Shown in pieces: positions 9,093 through 18,040 of a DNA stretch of 64,000 bases; within the stretch, counting starts at the first letter, position 1; every line of letters begins with the position of its first letter. Origin of the DNA: Planctomycetota bacterium (GTDB lineage Bacteria; Planctomycetota; UBA1135; GCA-002748355); contig JALUUL010000008.1 of NCBI GenBank assembly GCA_027021385.1, positions 23,469-87,468 on the forward strand, given 5' to 3'. A model generated the notes under the pieces. It saw only the letters and a list, made by a program, of their open reading frames with translations. It was not told the DNA's origin and did no database searches. The position numbers were made by a program, and so were the translations under genes.

Positions 9093-10963
9093 AGAACCTC
9101 GGTTACTCCCTGATGGTCGTCTTCGGTGTCGGCCTCCTGATCTTCGTTCACGAACTCGGCCATTTTCTCGCCGCCAAGGCCGCAGGGGTGCGGGTCGAGG
9201 TCTTCTCCCTCGGCTTCGGACAGCGGCTCTGGGGATGGAGACGGGGAGAGACCGATTACCGGATCTCCCTGATCCCCCTGGGCGGCTATGTGAAGATGTT
9301 CGGCGAGCAACCGGGGGAGGGGAATTCCGAGGATCCAGGAAACCTCCAGAATCAGTCGGTGCCCTGGCGATTCCTGATCTTCTCCGGCGGGGTCCTGATG
9401 AACCTGCTGTTTGCCCTGGTCGCCTTTCCTCTCGTCTTCTCCTGGGGAGTCCCCTTCATCGCCCCGGTCGCCGGAGACGTCCGGCCGGGTTCCGCGGCCT
9501 GGGCCGCTGGGCTCCAGCCCGGCGACAGAATTCTCCGCATCGAAGGACGGGACGCCTATTCCTTCGACCAAATCCTGATGGAATCGGCCCTGTCGGGGGA
9601 CGAGGGGCTCGAACTCGAGATTCAGAGGAGCGGTTCGCCGAAGAAGGTCCTCGTCCATCCGAGATTCCTGCCCGAAGAGGGCCTGAAGAATCTCGGGATC
9701 TCCATCCCTGTGGAATCCGAAGGCGAGATCAAGCTGACCTCGAAGGACGGCCCCGCCGGAAAGGCGGGATTGCGGGACGGGGATCGAATCATGAAGATCC
9801 AGGGGAAAACCTGGTCACCCCGGGTCTGGTCGGACTTCGCGCGTGAATGGACTCTTCGACTGGGGCGTTGGAAGACTGAAAAGAAGAGGCTCCAACTCGT
9901 CGTCGATCGGGCGGGGAAGAGCATGACCTTCGAGATTGCCCCCCGCTTGAGGAAGGATCGGGGACGCCTCCTCGGAGTCTGGGCCCCCCAGACCCGGGTC
10001 CTGGCGACCCGCCGGGTCGAGGGCTTTCCCCCCTCTCCGCTGCGGAAGGGGGATCTCTGCCTGAACCTTCTCTCCGGTGGTGCAAGGATCCCCGTTCTGG
10101 AGTCCTCGGATCTCCAGAAGGCCCTGCGCGGTGCCTCCTCCGGAGCCGTACTCCAGGTCCGCCGCCCGAACCCGGAGAGGATGAGCCCGGTGGATGGGGC
10201 CTTTCTCGAGGTTCCGGTGCCGAAGGCCTTTCTTGGACCCGAGGGAGCCGCAGCCTTCTTGGAAACGACGGCCTTCGGACCCGACGAGACGAGCGGTCGG
10301 GTCGTCGTCCAGGAAGGTTCGGCCGCATGGAAGGCGGGCCTGCGCACGGGCGATCGGATCCTCGAACTCGGTGGGCGGGAAATCCGGCGTTTCGAGGACC
10401 TTCGACTGGCTGTCGCGGCCTCGGGGTCGGAAAGCCTGTCCATCCGCTGGAAACCCGCGAGCGGGCCGAAACCCCGCGAGGGGAGCATCCGGCCGGAGCC
10501 CCGGGAGGTCCTGGACTTCGGGTTCACGGTCTCGATCCACAACCGGAAGGAAGTCTACAAGGTCTCGGGATTCCTGGCGAGCCTGGCGGCGGGCGCGAGG
10601 TGCAGCGTCGACACGATCCGGAAGCTCTACGTGACCTTGAAGCGCATCGTCGGAGGGACGGTTTCCTCGAGGAAGCTCGGGGGCATCATCACGATCTCGG
10701 TGATGACCTATGAGACCGCGAGGTCGGGTTTCCCTTACTACCTCTTCTTCCTCGCGATCCTCTCCCTGAACCTCGCCTTCCTCAACATCCTACCGATCCC
10801 CGTTCTGGACGGAGGTCACCTGCTCTTCCTCCTGATCGAGGCCGTCAAGGGCTCTCCCGTCTCCGAACGGGTCATGACCTGGTCCCAGATCGTCGGCCTG
10901 GTCCTGGTCCTCGCCTTGATGGTCTTCGTGACCTTCAACGATGTCCTCCGACTCCTCGGTTGA
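9074..10963 (+). CDS. rseP: RseP-like site-2 membrane protease, extra PDZ modules
   Basis: Intramembrane zinc metalloprotease of the RseP/S2P family, which cuts anti-sigma factors or signal-peptide remnants in the membrane. The active site is VHELGHFLAAK (HELGH at 26-30) and the second zinc motif is LNILPIPVLDGGH near 570-582; further membrane helices flank both. At 629 residues it is clearly longer than the roughly 450 of E. coli RseP. The middle holds four stretches with PDZ character: around 128-195 (SAAWAAGLQPGDRIL), 215-300 (GKAGLRDGDRIMKI), a degenerate one near 305-375, and 395-470 (SAAWKAGLRTGDRILEL). The start is TTG at 9074, inside dxr; no later start keeps the first helix and active site. 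Confidence 0.93.
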   Translation: MLGFGLENLGYSLMVVFGVGLLIFVHELGHFLAAKAAGVRVEVFSLGFGQRLWGWRRGETDYRISLIPLGGYVKMFGEQPGEGNSEDPGNLQNQSVPWRFLIFSGGVLMNLLFALVAFPLVFSWGVPFIAPVAGDVRPGSAAWAAGLQPGDRILRIEGRDAYSFDQILMESALSGDEGLELEIQRSGSPKKVLVHPRFLPEEGLKNLGISIPVESEGEIKLTSKDGPAGKAGLRDGDRIMKIQGKTWSPRVWSDFAREWTLRLGRWKTEKKRLQLVVDRAGKSMTFEIAPRLRKDRGRLLGVWAPQTRVLATRRVEGFPPSPLRKGDLCLNLLSGGARIPVLESSDLQKALRGASSGAVLQVRRPNPERMSPVDGAFLEVPVPKAFLGPEGAAAFLETTAFGPDETSGRVVVQEGSAAWKAGLRTGDRILELGGREIRRFEDLRLAVAASGSESLSIRWKPASGPKPREGSIRPEPREVLDFGFTVSIHNRKEVYKVSGFLASLAAGARCSVDTIRKLYVTLKRIVGGTVSSRKLGGIITISVMTYETARSGFPYYLFFLAILSLNLAFLNILPIPVLDGGHLLFLLIEAVKGSPVSERVMTWSQIVGLVLVLALMVFVTFNDVLRLLG

Positions 10964-11828
10964 CCTCGGCGGATCGCATCCCGACCGGGACCTCGCAGGA
11001 GCATTCCTGGCTCTCGTCCGGCCGCGAATGCTCCCCTCCGCCGCAGCTGATGTTCTCGCAGGGGCGGCTCTGGGTGGAGGGCTCGCGGGCGTCGCCCCCT
11101 TTTCCCTCCTGGCCGCGATGCTTTCCGGCATGCTGCTGTACGCCGGCGCCCTCGTCTGGAACGACGTCTGCGGAATCGAGGAGGACGGGAAACACCGCCC
11201 GGAACGCCCTCTTCCCCGAGGGGCCTGCACCCGGGCCGAGGCTGGCCTGTTCGGCTCCGTTCTCCTCCTTCTCGGGATCCTGGTTCATCCCTCGATCCTC
11301 CTAGCCGGGGGGATCCTCGTCGCCGCCCTTGCCTACGACCTCCTGGCTCGAAGAAGTCCCTGGACCGCGGCGCTCCCGGCCTTCTGCCGGCTCCTGCTCT
11401 GTCTTTCCGGAATCTCGGTCCTGGATTCCCCGGACCTCTCGTTCGGGGTTCTTTCCTGCCTGGGGGCCTATGCCGGTTACGTCGTGATCTGCGTCCTGCA
11501 CGGCCGTCTCGAGGACCGGGGCATGGAAGCCGGGGGTTCCCCCCTCGGAAGCTCCTCTCTCAAGAAGGCGGCCCTGGTCACGGTCCTGATTCCCGGACTC
11601 TTTGGAAAAGGCTGGTCCTGGCTCGGAATCCTCCCTCTGGGCTTCCTCCTGGTCAGGGACTTTCGGGAGACGGCCGACCCGGCCGCCCGTACGGGTGCGC
11701 TCTTGCGGGGTCTCCTTCGTTTCCCTTTGATTCTCGCCCTCGCCGGAGGGTCCCTCCTCGCCTCGGCCCTCCTCTTGATCCCGGGCTACGCCGCCTCCTG
11801 GCTCTTCGGGAAACGCGGTTGGAGTTGA
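10941..11828 (+). CDS. UbiA-type prenyltransferase
   Basis: A 295-residue integral membrane protein of the UbiA superfamily. It has the opening LALVRPRMLPSAAADVLAG, then LVWNDVCGIEEDGKHRPERP, which matches the first Asp-rich site (ND..(D/E)..D followed by RP.RP.P.G), and about eight hydrophobic segments. UbiA enzymes move a prenyl chain onto an aromatic or other acceptor in the membrane. The acceptor is not readable; the sequence resembles the EboC/chlorophyll-synthase-like branch more than UbiA or MenA, but I am not sure. The second Asp motif is weak (GRLEDRGMEAGG). It overlaps the rseP-like gene by 23 bases. Confidence 0.85.
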   Translation: MSSDSSVDLGGSHPDRDLAGAFLALVRPRMLPSAAADVLAGAALGGGLAGVAPFSLLAAMLSGMLLYAGALVWNDVCGIEEDGKHRPERPLPRGACTRAEAGLFGSVLLLLGILVHPSILLAGGILVAALAYDLLARRSPWTAALPAFCRLLLCLSGISVLDSPDLSFGVLSCLGAYAGYVVICVLHGRLEDRGMEAGGSPLGSSSLKKAALVTVLIPGLFGKGWSWLGILPLGFLLVRDFRETADPAARTGALLRGLLRFPLILALAGGSLLASALLLIPGYAASWLFGKRGWS

Positions 11829-11862
11829 CCTCCTCGAAACCCGACGGAAGGGCTCCTCCGCC

Positions 11863-12852
11863 TCAATCCCCCTTCCGGACCGAGGCGTAGGCTTCCCTGG
11901 CCTGCTCCCGCGACAGGAGGCCTTCGGCCACCATCAGAGTCAGGGCCTTCTTCAGCTTTTCGGGATCCTTCTGGAGCGCCGTCATCCATGGAGCCAGGGT
12001 GGAGGGCGCCGCGTCCTCCGCCGAAGTTCCTCCGCCCGCCCTCTCCTCGTTTTCTCCCGGATCCTCCTCCGGAGATTCGATCGCGAGATCGACGGGGTCG
12101 ATCAGGCCGGATCCGTTTTCCTCGTCCTCCTCGATCCGATGCGGCGGATCGGATTCGAATACGGTTCCAAGCGTCTCCACCGGACCATGGTCATCGGACG
12201 CGGTTGCCTTGATCCTGGACTCGAGAGGCAGGGCTTCCCCCGGGGCCTCCGTCTCGGTCGAGGCCCCTTCCTCAAGAAGAGGAGTCCTCGTGACCCCCTC
12301 CCATTTCTCACGAGCCTCGCCGGGTTCCTGTCCGAGATGCCGTTGGGCCGCGTCCTGGTTCCCCTCGAAACGGAATCCGTCGAGTTCGTCGGCTGCGAGT
12401 TCCTTCAGATGGGCTTCGATCTCGGCCGCCTCCGTCCTCATTCCGTATTCCTCGCGGAGTGTCCGGACCATCTCCTCGGCTCTTTGAAGGGTCGTACGGA
12501 AGAACTCCTTCATCTCACGGGCGATCCGCTCCTGGACAATCTTGGCCTGTTTCTCTCCGACCTGGTTCAAGATCCGGGCCGCGATTCTCGTCGTACCCTC
12601 GACGAATTCCTGCATTTCCCTCTGCAGGCGGATCTCGAGGGCTTCCTTCCGGTCGTCTTCGGCGAGGACCCGGGCCGAATCGGAGGTTGCGGGCAGCCCC
12701 CCCTCCCCGGACTCACCCCGATACTTCCTCTTCTGCTTCTCCCTGCGGAATGCCTCGAACTGGTCTTCTGGCGGTAGTTGCCCACGCATGAGCGATGCCT
12801 CCCCGGATCCTGCGGTTTCCCCGTCTCTATCGACGATCGGAAGAGGGCTCAT
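11863..12852 (-). CDS. Coiled-coil protein encoded after cca
   Basis: A 329-residue soluble, highly charged protein of unknown family. Residues about 30-160 are strongly helical (KEALEIRLQREMQEFVEGTT, ARILNQVGEKQAKIVQERIA, REMKEFFRTTLQRAEEMVRT), the middle is acidic and low-complexity, and the C-terminus ends in a compact helical module (PEKLKKALTLMVAEGLLSRE). No signal peptide or membrane segment. The ATG at 12852 overlaps the cca stop in an ATGA, so it is co-translated with cca. The C-terminal module resembles short helical oligomerisation domains. Function unknown. Confidence 0.8.
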   Translation of the reverse strand: MSPLPIVDRDGETAGSGEASLMRGQLPPEDQFEAFRREKQKRKYRGESGEGGLPATSDSARVLAEDDRKEALEIRLQREMQEFVEGTTRIAARILNQVGEKQAKIVQERIAREMKEFFRTTLQRAEEMVRTLREEYGMRTEAAEIEAHLKELAADELDGFRFEGNQDAAQRHLGQEPGEAREKWEGVTRTPLLEEGASTETEAPGEALPLESRIKATASDDHGPVETLGTVFESDPPHRIEEDEENGSGLIDPVDLAIESPEEDPGENEERAGGGTSAEDAAPSTLAPWMTALQKDPEKLKKALTLMVAEGLLSREQAREAYASVRKGD

Positions 12853-14231
12853 GAGTCCCCGGAGAGAAGCTCCCTCGCCATTCTCAATGCCTCGGTCGCA
12901 TCGCGGATTCGACCCGCGGCCCGGGCGTCGGCGATCCGCGCGAGGGCCTCGCCGATTCGAGGCCCCTGTGCGTAGCCGAGGGCGAGAAGGTCCTTCCCCG
13001 TTAGCAGGGGAGGAAGGGGTTCGGGGTCGAGGGTCTTCCAGGCATCGAGCATGATCTTGTGGAGATCGAGCTTCCGGTGCGAGGCCAGACAATCGGCCCG
13101 ATGGAGCGCCAGATGTGACGGGAACAGGGGTGACCGCAAGAAGGCCTCCCTTCGGGAGGGTCGGAAGGATTCGAAGGAGGCGATTCCGATGTGGAACGCA
13201 CAGAGTTCGACGACCTCCTCACGCAGGTCTGCGGGCGCATGGAAACGGAGAAGGCAGGCCCGGGCCATGTCGGCGGAGAGCCGGTCATGACCATGGAAAC
13301 GGATCCTGTCCCCGGACGCGTCCAGGGTTTCGGGTTTGCCGAAGTCGTGACAGAGGGCGGCCCAGGCAAGGCTTCCGGAGGGGGGCTCTTCGAGATGGGC
13401 GAGCACGAGACAGGTGTGCCGGAAGACATCCCCCTCGGGGTGGTAGTTCCGGGGCTGGGGAACCCCGACGAGGGCGGCGGCCTCCGGAAGGATATGGGGG
13501 AGGATTCCGGCCTTTTCGAGGAGAAGGAGCCCCCTGCCCCTTCCCCGGCCCGTGAGAAGGGCCGTCAGTTCGAGGAAGGCCCGTTCCTTGGGAACTCTCC
13601 CGACTTCTCCTGAGCAGGCGCGAATCGCGGTCCAGGTGGCCCGATCCGGGACGAGGTCCAGGGAGGCTGCCAATCGTAGCCCTCGAAGAATCCGCAACGG
13701 ATCCTCCCGGAACCGGTTCTCCCCCTCCCCGATCACACGCAGCCGCCGGGCGCGGAGATCCCGGAGTCCTCCGAGCGGATCGAGGAGTTTCCCGTCCGCC
13801 GGGCCAAGGTAGAGAGCGTTGCAGGTGAAATCCCGGCGGTGTGCGTCGATCTTGGGATCGCGAAGAAAACGGCATGCGAAAGGCCTTCTTCCGTCCACGT
13901 ACCGGCCCTCGGCCCGGAGGGAAGTCAACTCGAAGGGCCGGCCGGCCAGCTTCCCGTGGAGGCTTCCGTAGGGCCGGCCCGGTTGTTCCCCTTCCAGGAC
14001 CTCCCGTCCCAAGAGTTCCGCCGCCGATTCCGGTTCGGCGGTCGTCGCGAGATCGAGGTCTCCGGGCCGGCGGCCGAGGAACAGGTCCCGCACGGTCCCC
14101 CCACAAAACCAGAGTTCCTCCCCCGCTCCCCGAAATTTCTCCGCGAGCCTCCGGAACTCCGAGGGCAGGACCACCCGCCTCCAGAAGGCGAAGGTCCCTC
14201 CTCCGGGATTTCCTGGCGTCTTCCCCGTCAT
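12849..14231 (-). CDS. cca: CCA-adding enzyme / poly(A) polymerase family
   Basis: Class II tRNA nucleotidyltransferase, 460 residues. The head has WFCGGTVRDLFLGRRPGDLDLAT, giving the GG..RD loop and the DxD metal pair, then RRDFTCNALYL and DPLGGLRDLRARRLRVIG (the usual neck region). The C-terminal half contains an HD-type segment (LAWAALCHDFGKPETL, with FHGHDRLSADM), as in CCA enzymes with a phosphohydrolase domain. It completes or repairs tRNA 3' CCA ends, though the tRNA-Leu in this window already encodes CCA. I chose the ATG at 14231; an open frame runs 12 codons further upstream. Divergent from the gene at 14294 with 62 bases between them. Confidence 0.93.
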   Translation of the reverse strand: MTGKTPGNPGGGTFAFWRRVVLPSEFRRLAEKFRGAGEELWFCGGTVRDLFLGRRPGDLDLATTAEPESAAELLGREVLEGEQPGRPYGSLHGKLAGRPFELTSLRAEGRYVDGRRPFACRFLRDPKIDAHRRDFTCNALYLGPADGKLLDPLGGLRDLRARRLRVIGEGENRFREDPLRILRGLRLAASLDLVPDRATWTAIRACSGEVGRVPKERAFLELTALLTGRGRGRGLLLLEKAGILPHILPEAAALVGVPQPRNYHPEGDVFRHTCLVLAHLEEPPSGSLAWAALCHDFGKPETLDASGDRIRFHGHDRLSADMARACLLRFHAPADLREEVVELCAFHIGIASFESFRPSRREAFLRSPLFPSHLALHRADCLASHRKLDLHKIMLDAWKTLDPEPLPPLLTGKDLLALGYAQGPRIGEALARIADARAAGRIRDATEALRMARELLSGDS

Positions 14232-14293
14232 TCCACGACTATACCTGTCCACTCGGACGTCCCTCATCCAGGGATCGACCGGAGAAACGGCAA

Positions 14294-15172
14294 ATGTTGT
14301 TACATACAGGTCCTCGATCCTCCTCGCACAGATTCGGCATCGGGGACATCCTCGTCCTTCTGGGCCTGGCCAGTGTCCTCTGGGTCACGGTCTCTCCCTA
14401 TCTCGAGGGCCATGCTCTGGGAGAAAAGGAACTCGAAGCGATCGGAGTTCTCGAATCCTGGTGCGGGGAGGACGTCCCGGAGACCTTCCGGGACCCGACG
14501 GCGACCTACCGAAGTCTCGCGCAGGAGTTCGGTTTCGATCTCCGCCAAGAGCGTGTTCCCGGAAACGGACGAATGGAATCCTCCCTGTGGGTCAGTGGGC
14601 GGAAAGCCCTTGTTTTCGATCCTTGTCCCCTGGCACGAGGGACGGGGATCTACCTCAGGGTCCGGGACCTCTCCGCCCCATCTGGGTCCCCCGATCTCCG
14701 GATCCTGGACTCGGATCGAGGCTTGTGCGACGGGACCGGAAAACCCATCACCCCCAAGGGGGCCTTCGACCGGAAACTCCTCGAACTCGGCCGGAAGCTT
14801 CGCGAACTCCCTTTTCTTCCTTGGTTACGTCGGAGACTCGCCGACTTCCCGGCGGATTCGGGCGAAGCGGATTGGAGCGCGAAGGGGTATCTCTTCCGCC
14901 TGGTCCCGGTCGAGATGCCGGGGGCGGGTTTCGGTCATTTCATTTACGCCTGGCCGATCGAGCAGGGCGTTTCGGGCTTCGCCGCATTCTGTCTTCGACT
15001 GGAAGAGGAGATCGTCCAGACCCGGAACCTCGTCCATCGCTATTCAGGAACGGATTCGGTTCCCGCGCCCCGGGCTTCGATCCGGAGAAGCAGTTCGGAA
15101 CTCCGGAGCGACGGGGCTTACACCGGCCTCGACGGGAACACCTGGTTTCCCGTGCTCGCTCCCGAGTCCTGA
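14294..15172 (+). CDS. Membrane-anchored protein, DUF2950-like tail
   Basis: A 292-residue protein with one N-terminal membrane helix (IGDILVLLGLASVLWVTVSP), so most of it should lie outside the cytoplasm. The C-terminal part has a pattern like the DUF2950 family: a GYLFRLVPVEMPGAG segment, then YAWPIEQGVSGFAAFCLRLE. The N-terminal helix lacks the Phe-Thr-Leu-Ile-Glu of a true prepilin. Start is the ATG at 14294 with GGAGAAA eight bases upstream. Function unknown; the DUF2950 link is by eye and unproven. Convergent with the actin-like gene, 15 bases between stops. Confidence 0.75.
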   Translation: MLLHTGPRSSSHRFGIGDILVLLGLASVLWVTVSPYLEGHALGEKELEAIGVLESWCGEDVPETFRDPTATYRSLAQEFGFDLRQERVPGNGRMESSLWVSGRKALVFDPCPLARGTGIYLRVRDLSAPSGSPDLRILDSDRGLCDGTGKPITPKGAFDRKLLELGRKLRELPFLPWLRRRLADFPADSGEADWSAKGYLFRLVPVEMPGAGFGHFIYAWPIEQGVSGFAAFCLRLEEEIVQTRNLVHRYSGTDSVPAPRASIRRSSSELRSDGAYTGLDGNTWFPVLAPES

Positions 15173-15187
15173 GAGGACCGGCCCTCC

Positions 15188-16279
15188 TCAGCTCAGCTTC
15201 TGCCAGTAGTCTTCCGGCATGTCGTGGGCGATCTTCAATGCCCCGTTCGCGCCCCCGTAGATCGGTTCCTCGATCCTGATGACGCGCCCCCCACCCAGGT
15301 GCTCCTTCATCTCGTCCTCGATCGCACGGTCGAGCCCACGGATCAGGGATCCTCCACCCGCGAGAAGCACTCGGTTTTTCAGCTTGTACTGGAACTCGGG
15401 ATCGAAGCTGGCTACGAGCTCGCCGAGGGCTCCGACGATCGGAGGAATGATTCTCCGGCAGGTGTCGCGAAGGGTATTCGTAATGTCGAAAGAGGTCGGT
15501 TTCCCACGAACCGGAAGGTCGACGACGACCGGTTCGGAGGATTCGCTGACGAAGGCGTATTTTTCCTTGAGGGACTTGACCATGCCGACGGTGAACTGGG
15601 CCTCCGGGCACTGCTCCTTCAGGGCGGCGAAGATCTCCTGGTCCAGCCAGTCCCCCGCGGCCTTCAACGTGATCTGGTCGGCATCCTCGGGCATCGTTCC
15701 GTGCATTCTGCACAGATCGGTCGTACCCGCGCCGATGTCGATCACGAGAACGTCGTCGAGCCAATCGAGGCCATAGGCGACGGCGAAGGGTTCCGAACAG
15801 AGCATGACCGAGTCCACCGATTCCCGGGCGGCCTCGATGATCGCCTTCTTGTTGTGGATGCTCGCCTGGGCCGGTGCGCCGATGACCGCATAGACGAGTT
15901 CGTCCTTCCTCGGACGGGAGAGGCGGATGGCTTCCCGGAGGAGGTCCTTGGCGGCTTTCAGGTTCGCGTCACGGTCTCCGGGTTCTTCGCCGCTCCCCTT
16001 TAGGACCCCGTGTTCCAGGGGCTTGTAGACATTGCAGGAGAGCCTCTTCTCGAGGGCTTCCGTCCCGAAGAGAACCTCCCTTCCTAGGAGTTTTCGGGAT
16101 ACGACGTCCTTCGGATAGCCGACGACCGAGGCCACCGACTCCCTGACCCCGTTGGAGGCGCTGATCGCCGTCCGGGAGGTGCCGAGGTCCACACCGATGT
16201 AGAGAACCCCATGGTCCTTCGCCGCAACCTCTCCGGTAGGGGTAGGGTCATTCTGGTTTCCTTGTTCCTGCTCCGTCAT
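15188..16279 (-). CDS. MamK-like actin-family filament protein
   Basis: A 363-residue actin/Hsp70-fold ATPase. Phosphate 1 is YIGVDLGTSRTAIS (27-40), connect/phosphate 2 is VLVIDIGAGTTDL (177-189), and the adenosine motif is LLAGGGSLIRGLD near 315. Residues around 125-140 (DELVYAVIGAPAQASIHNKK) match the MreB/MamK fold. It resembles MamK-type filament proteins more than MreB: no membrane-binding amphipathic N-terminus, but a 20-residue polar N-tail. Such proteins form cytoplasmic filaments that position organelles or complexes. It is the last gene of a leftward trio with a coiled-coil protein (33-base gap) and a CpsD-like ATPase. There is no sign of other magnetosome genes. Confidence 0.88.
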   Translation of the reverse strand: MTEQEQGNQNDPTPTGEVAAKDHGVLYIGVDLGTSRTAISASNGVRESVASVVGYPKDVVSRKLLGREVLFGTEALEKRLSCNVYKPLEHGVLKGSGEEPGDRDANLKAAKDLLREAIRLSRPRKDELVYAVIGAPAQASIHNKKAIIEAARESVDSVMLCSEPFAVAYGLDWLDDVLVIDIGAGTTDLCRMHGTMPEDADQITLKAAGDWLDQEIFAALKEQCPEAQFTVGMVKSLKEKYAFVSESSEPVVVDLPVRGKPTSFDITNTLRDTCRRIIPPIVGALGELVASFDPEFQYKLKNRVLLAGGGSLIRGLDRAIEDEMKEHLGGGRVIRIEEPIYGGANGALKIAHDMPEDYWQKLS

Positions 16280-16312
16280 CGATCGACTCCGTTGCTCTTC
16301 CCGTTTCGGGGT

Positions 16313-17107
16313 TCATTCTTCCAGAAGTTTCCGGTTGGCTTCGAAAATCGAAACCATGAGTTCGCGTTTCTTGCCGTAGGAGGGGTCGCTCCGGTCTAGG
16401 CCCTGGACCTCCCGGTAGATCGAGGCGATCCCCGGATCCTCGGTCCGGGCCATGCGGACCTGCTCGAGTTCCATCTCCGTGTCGGCCAGGGCCCGATTGA
16501 CCTTGTGCAGGCGCCGTGTGAGCTTCTCGACCTCGAGGTTGTGTTCACGCATTCTCGCTTCGACCGCGCGCCTTCGTTCGACCTCGAGTCGGTCGACGAC
16601 GAGCTTCATCACAGCCCGCTTCGGCTCGTCGTCCCCGTCCTTGCTCTCGAGTTTCTCGAGGAGGGATTCGAGTTCTTCGAGAAGGACCGAATCCTTCTCG
16701 GCGGACAGAACCCGTTCCTCCCTCTCCATACGTTCCCGAGCGGCCTTGATCTTCGACTGAACCGACTCGAGTTCCCGTCGGAGTTTTCCGACCTCGGATT
16801 CGAGGTTGGATTTCTCCTGAACAGCCTCCTGGTGCGCCCTCTCGAGGTCCTGATTGTTCCTGAGGAGCTTGAGGAACTCGTCCTTTGTCGCAAGGGCGAT
16901 CTCTCCAGCTCCCCCGCTGGGATTCTGCATTCCTGCCATCTTTTGGCGCAGGGTGCGATGGACCGCGGTCTCGATCAGGGCGGCGATCCGGTCCAGACCG
17001 ACGACATTGACTTTTTGGATACCCTTCTTCTTGAGCTGATCCACCGTCGTCCGGTAGCTGAGCTTCTTGACAGCCTCCTGGAGTTTCTGTTTGAGCCGCC
17101 CCCCCAT
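16313..17107 (-). CDS. Coiled-coil protein between ATPase and actin-like genes
   Basis: A 264-residue soluble protein. A basic N-terminus (KQKLQEAVKKLSYRTTVDQL), a short globular stretch (VNVVGLDRIAALIETAVHRT) and then a long, almost uninterrupted coiled coil from about residue 90 to 225 (for example SNLESEVGKLRRELESVQSK). The C-terminus (IASIYREVQGLDRSDPSYGK) is not coiled. Its ATG at 17107 shares one base with the stop of the CpsD-like gene (TGATG), so translation should be coupled. A linker or filament-binding role beside the actin-like protein is an inference from position. I recognise no family. Confidence 0.82.
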   Translation of the reverse strand: MGGRLKQKLQEAVKKLSYRTTVDQLKKKGIQKVNVVGLDRIAALIETAVHRTLRQKMAGMQNPSGGAGEIALATKDEFLKLLRNNQDLERAHQEAVQEKSNLESEVGKLRRELESVQSKIKAARERMEREERVLSAEKDSVLLEELESLLEKLESKDGDDEPKRAVMKLVVDRLEVERRRAVEARMREHNLEVEKLTRRLHKVNRALADTEMELEQVRMARTEDPGIASIYREVQGLDRSDPSYGKKRELMVSIFEANRKLLEE

Positions 17108-17853
17108 CAGGATTCCTCCGGATACCGATAGCGTTCGTCGTAGGCCGGATCGGCTCCCCGTATCCCGATGACGAAGGTTCCAAGGACGTTCGCGCCGAGT
17201 TCCTCGAGGTTCTTGACCGATTGTTTCACGAGCTTCTTCGGGGAAGTCTCGAGGCGCACGACGAGGAGGGTGCCGTCGCAGCGGGCCGCAAGGATCCCCG
17301 CGTCGGTCACGGGGATCACCGGCGGCGAATCCAGAAGAATATACGAATATTCCTCCTTCAAGGCGTTCAAGAGATCGTCGACCCTGGACGAGGCCAGGAG
17401 TTCCCCTGGCCGGACTTTCAGGAGTCCCGCTCCGATGAAATCGAAGCCCTCCCGTCCGGTCTCGCGGATCCCCTCCCGCATCGGCATCGCCCCGGTCAGG
17501 ATCTCGGTGAGACCGGGAGCCGGCTGGAGCCCGAGCATGCCGGACACGGAGGGCTGGCGCAGGTCGAAGTCGAGGAGAATCGCGCGGGTGTTCTCGAGTT
17601 CCGCGAGGGCGAAGCCGAGATTCAAGGAGGTCGCGCTCTTCCCTTCCCCCTGGACGGCGGAGGTCACGAGAAGGCTCCGCGGAAGCCCCTCGGGGTTCAT
17701 CACGACGAGTTTGTTCCTCAAGGCCCGGAACTGCTCGGACCGGAATCCGGAGGGCTCATGGAAGAGAACGATGTAGGGATCGACGACCCGCTCGACGAGC
17801 ACGAAGGGTTCGTCCACTCCCGGGGCCCGACTCTCTCCCAGGTCTTCGCTCAT
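17107..17853 (-). CDS. CpsD/BY-kinase-like P-loop ATPase
   Basis: A ParA/MinD-fold ATPase of the CpsD/CapB branch (248 residues from the ATG at 17853). Walker A is TSAVQGEGKSATSLNLGFAL, A' is AILLDFDLRQPSVSGMLGL, and Walker B is YSYILLDSPPVIPVTDAG, the bacterial tyrosine-kinase pattern. The N-terminus EQFRALRNKL is the usual lead-in. The tail carries three Tyr close together (AYDERYRYPEES), like the Tyr cluster of BY-kinases, though short. Such proteins usually control polysaccharide export, but no Wza/Wzc partner is adjacent; instead the operon continues with a coiled-coil and an actin-like gene. A TTG at 17889 would add 12 residues. Confidence 0.87.
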   Translation of the reverse strand: MSEDLGESRAPGVDEPFVLVERVVDPYIVLFHEPSGFRSEQFRALRNKLVVMNPEGLPRSLLVTSAVQGEGKSATSLNLGFALAELENTRAILLDFDLRQPSVSGMLGLQPAPGLTEILTGAMPMREGIRETGREGFDFIGAGLLKVRPGELLASSRVDDLLNALKEEYSYILLDSPPVIPVTDAGILAARCDGTLLVVRLETSPKKLVKQSVKNLEELGANVLGTFVIGIRGADPAYDERYRYPEES

Positions 17854-18040
17854 CGGTTCTTCGACTTTCGACAATGTCCGGTCTTCCAACGGTTTGCGAC
17901 GGGCCCGGTTGCGGACCGGAGGAAGCTACCTTCCGGTCCTGGAAGGATCAATCTCACCGGGAATGTGGGCCGTTACCCCATCCTAGCCCGAGAATTCCGC
18001 GCCCTGCCGAAAGGGGGATCGACCTCTCGGGACCGGGAGA

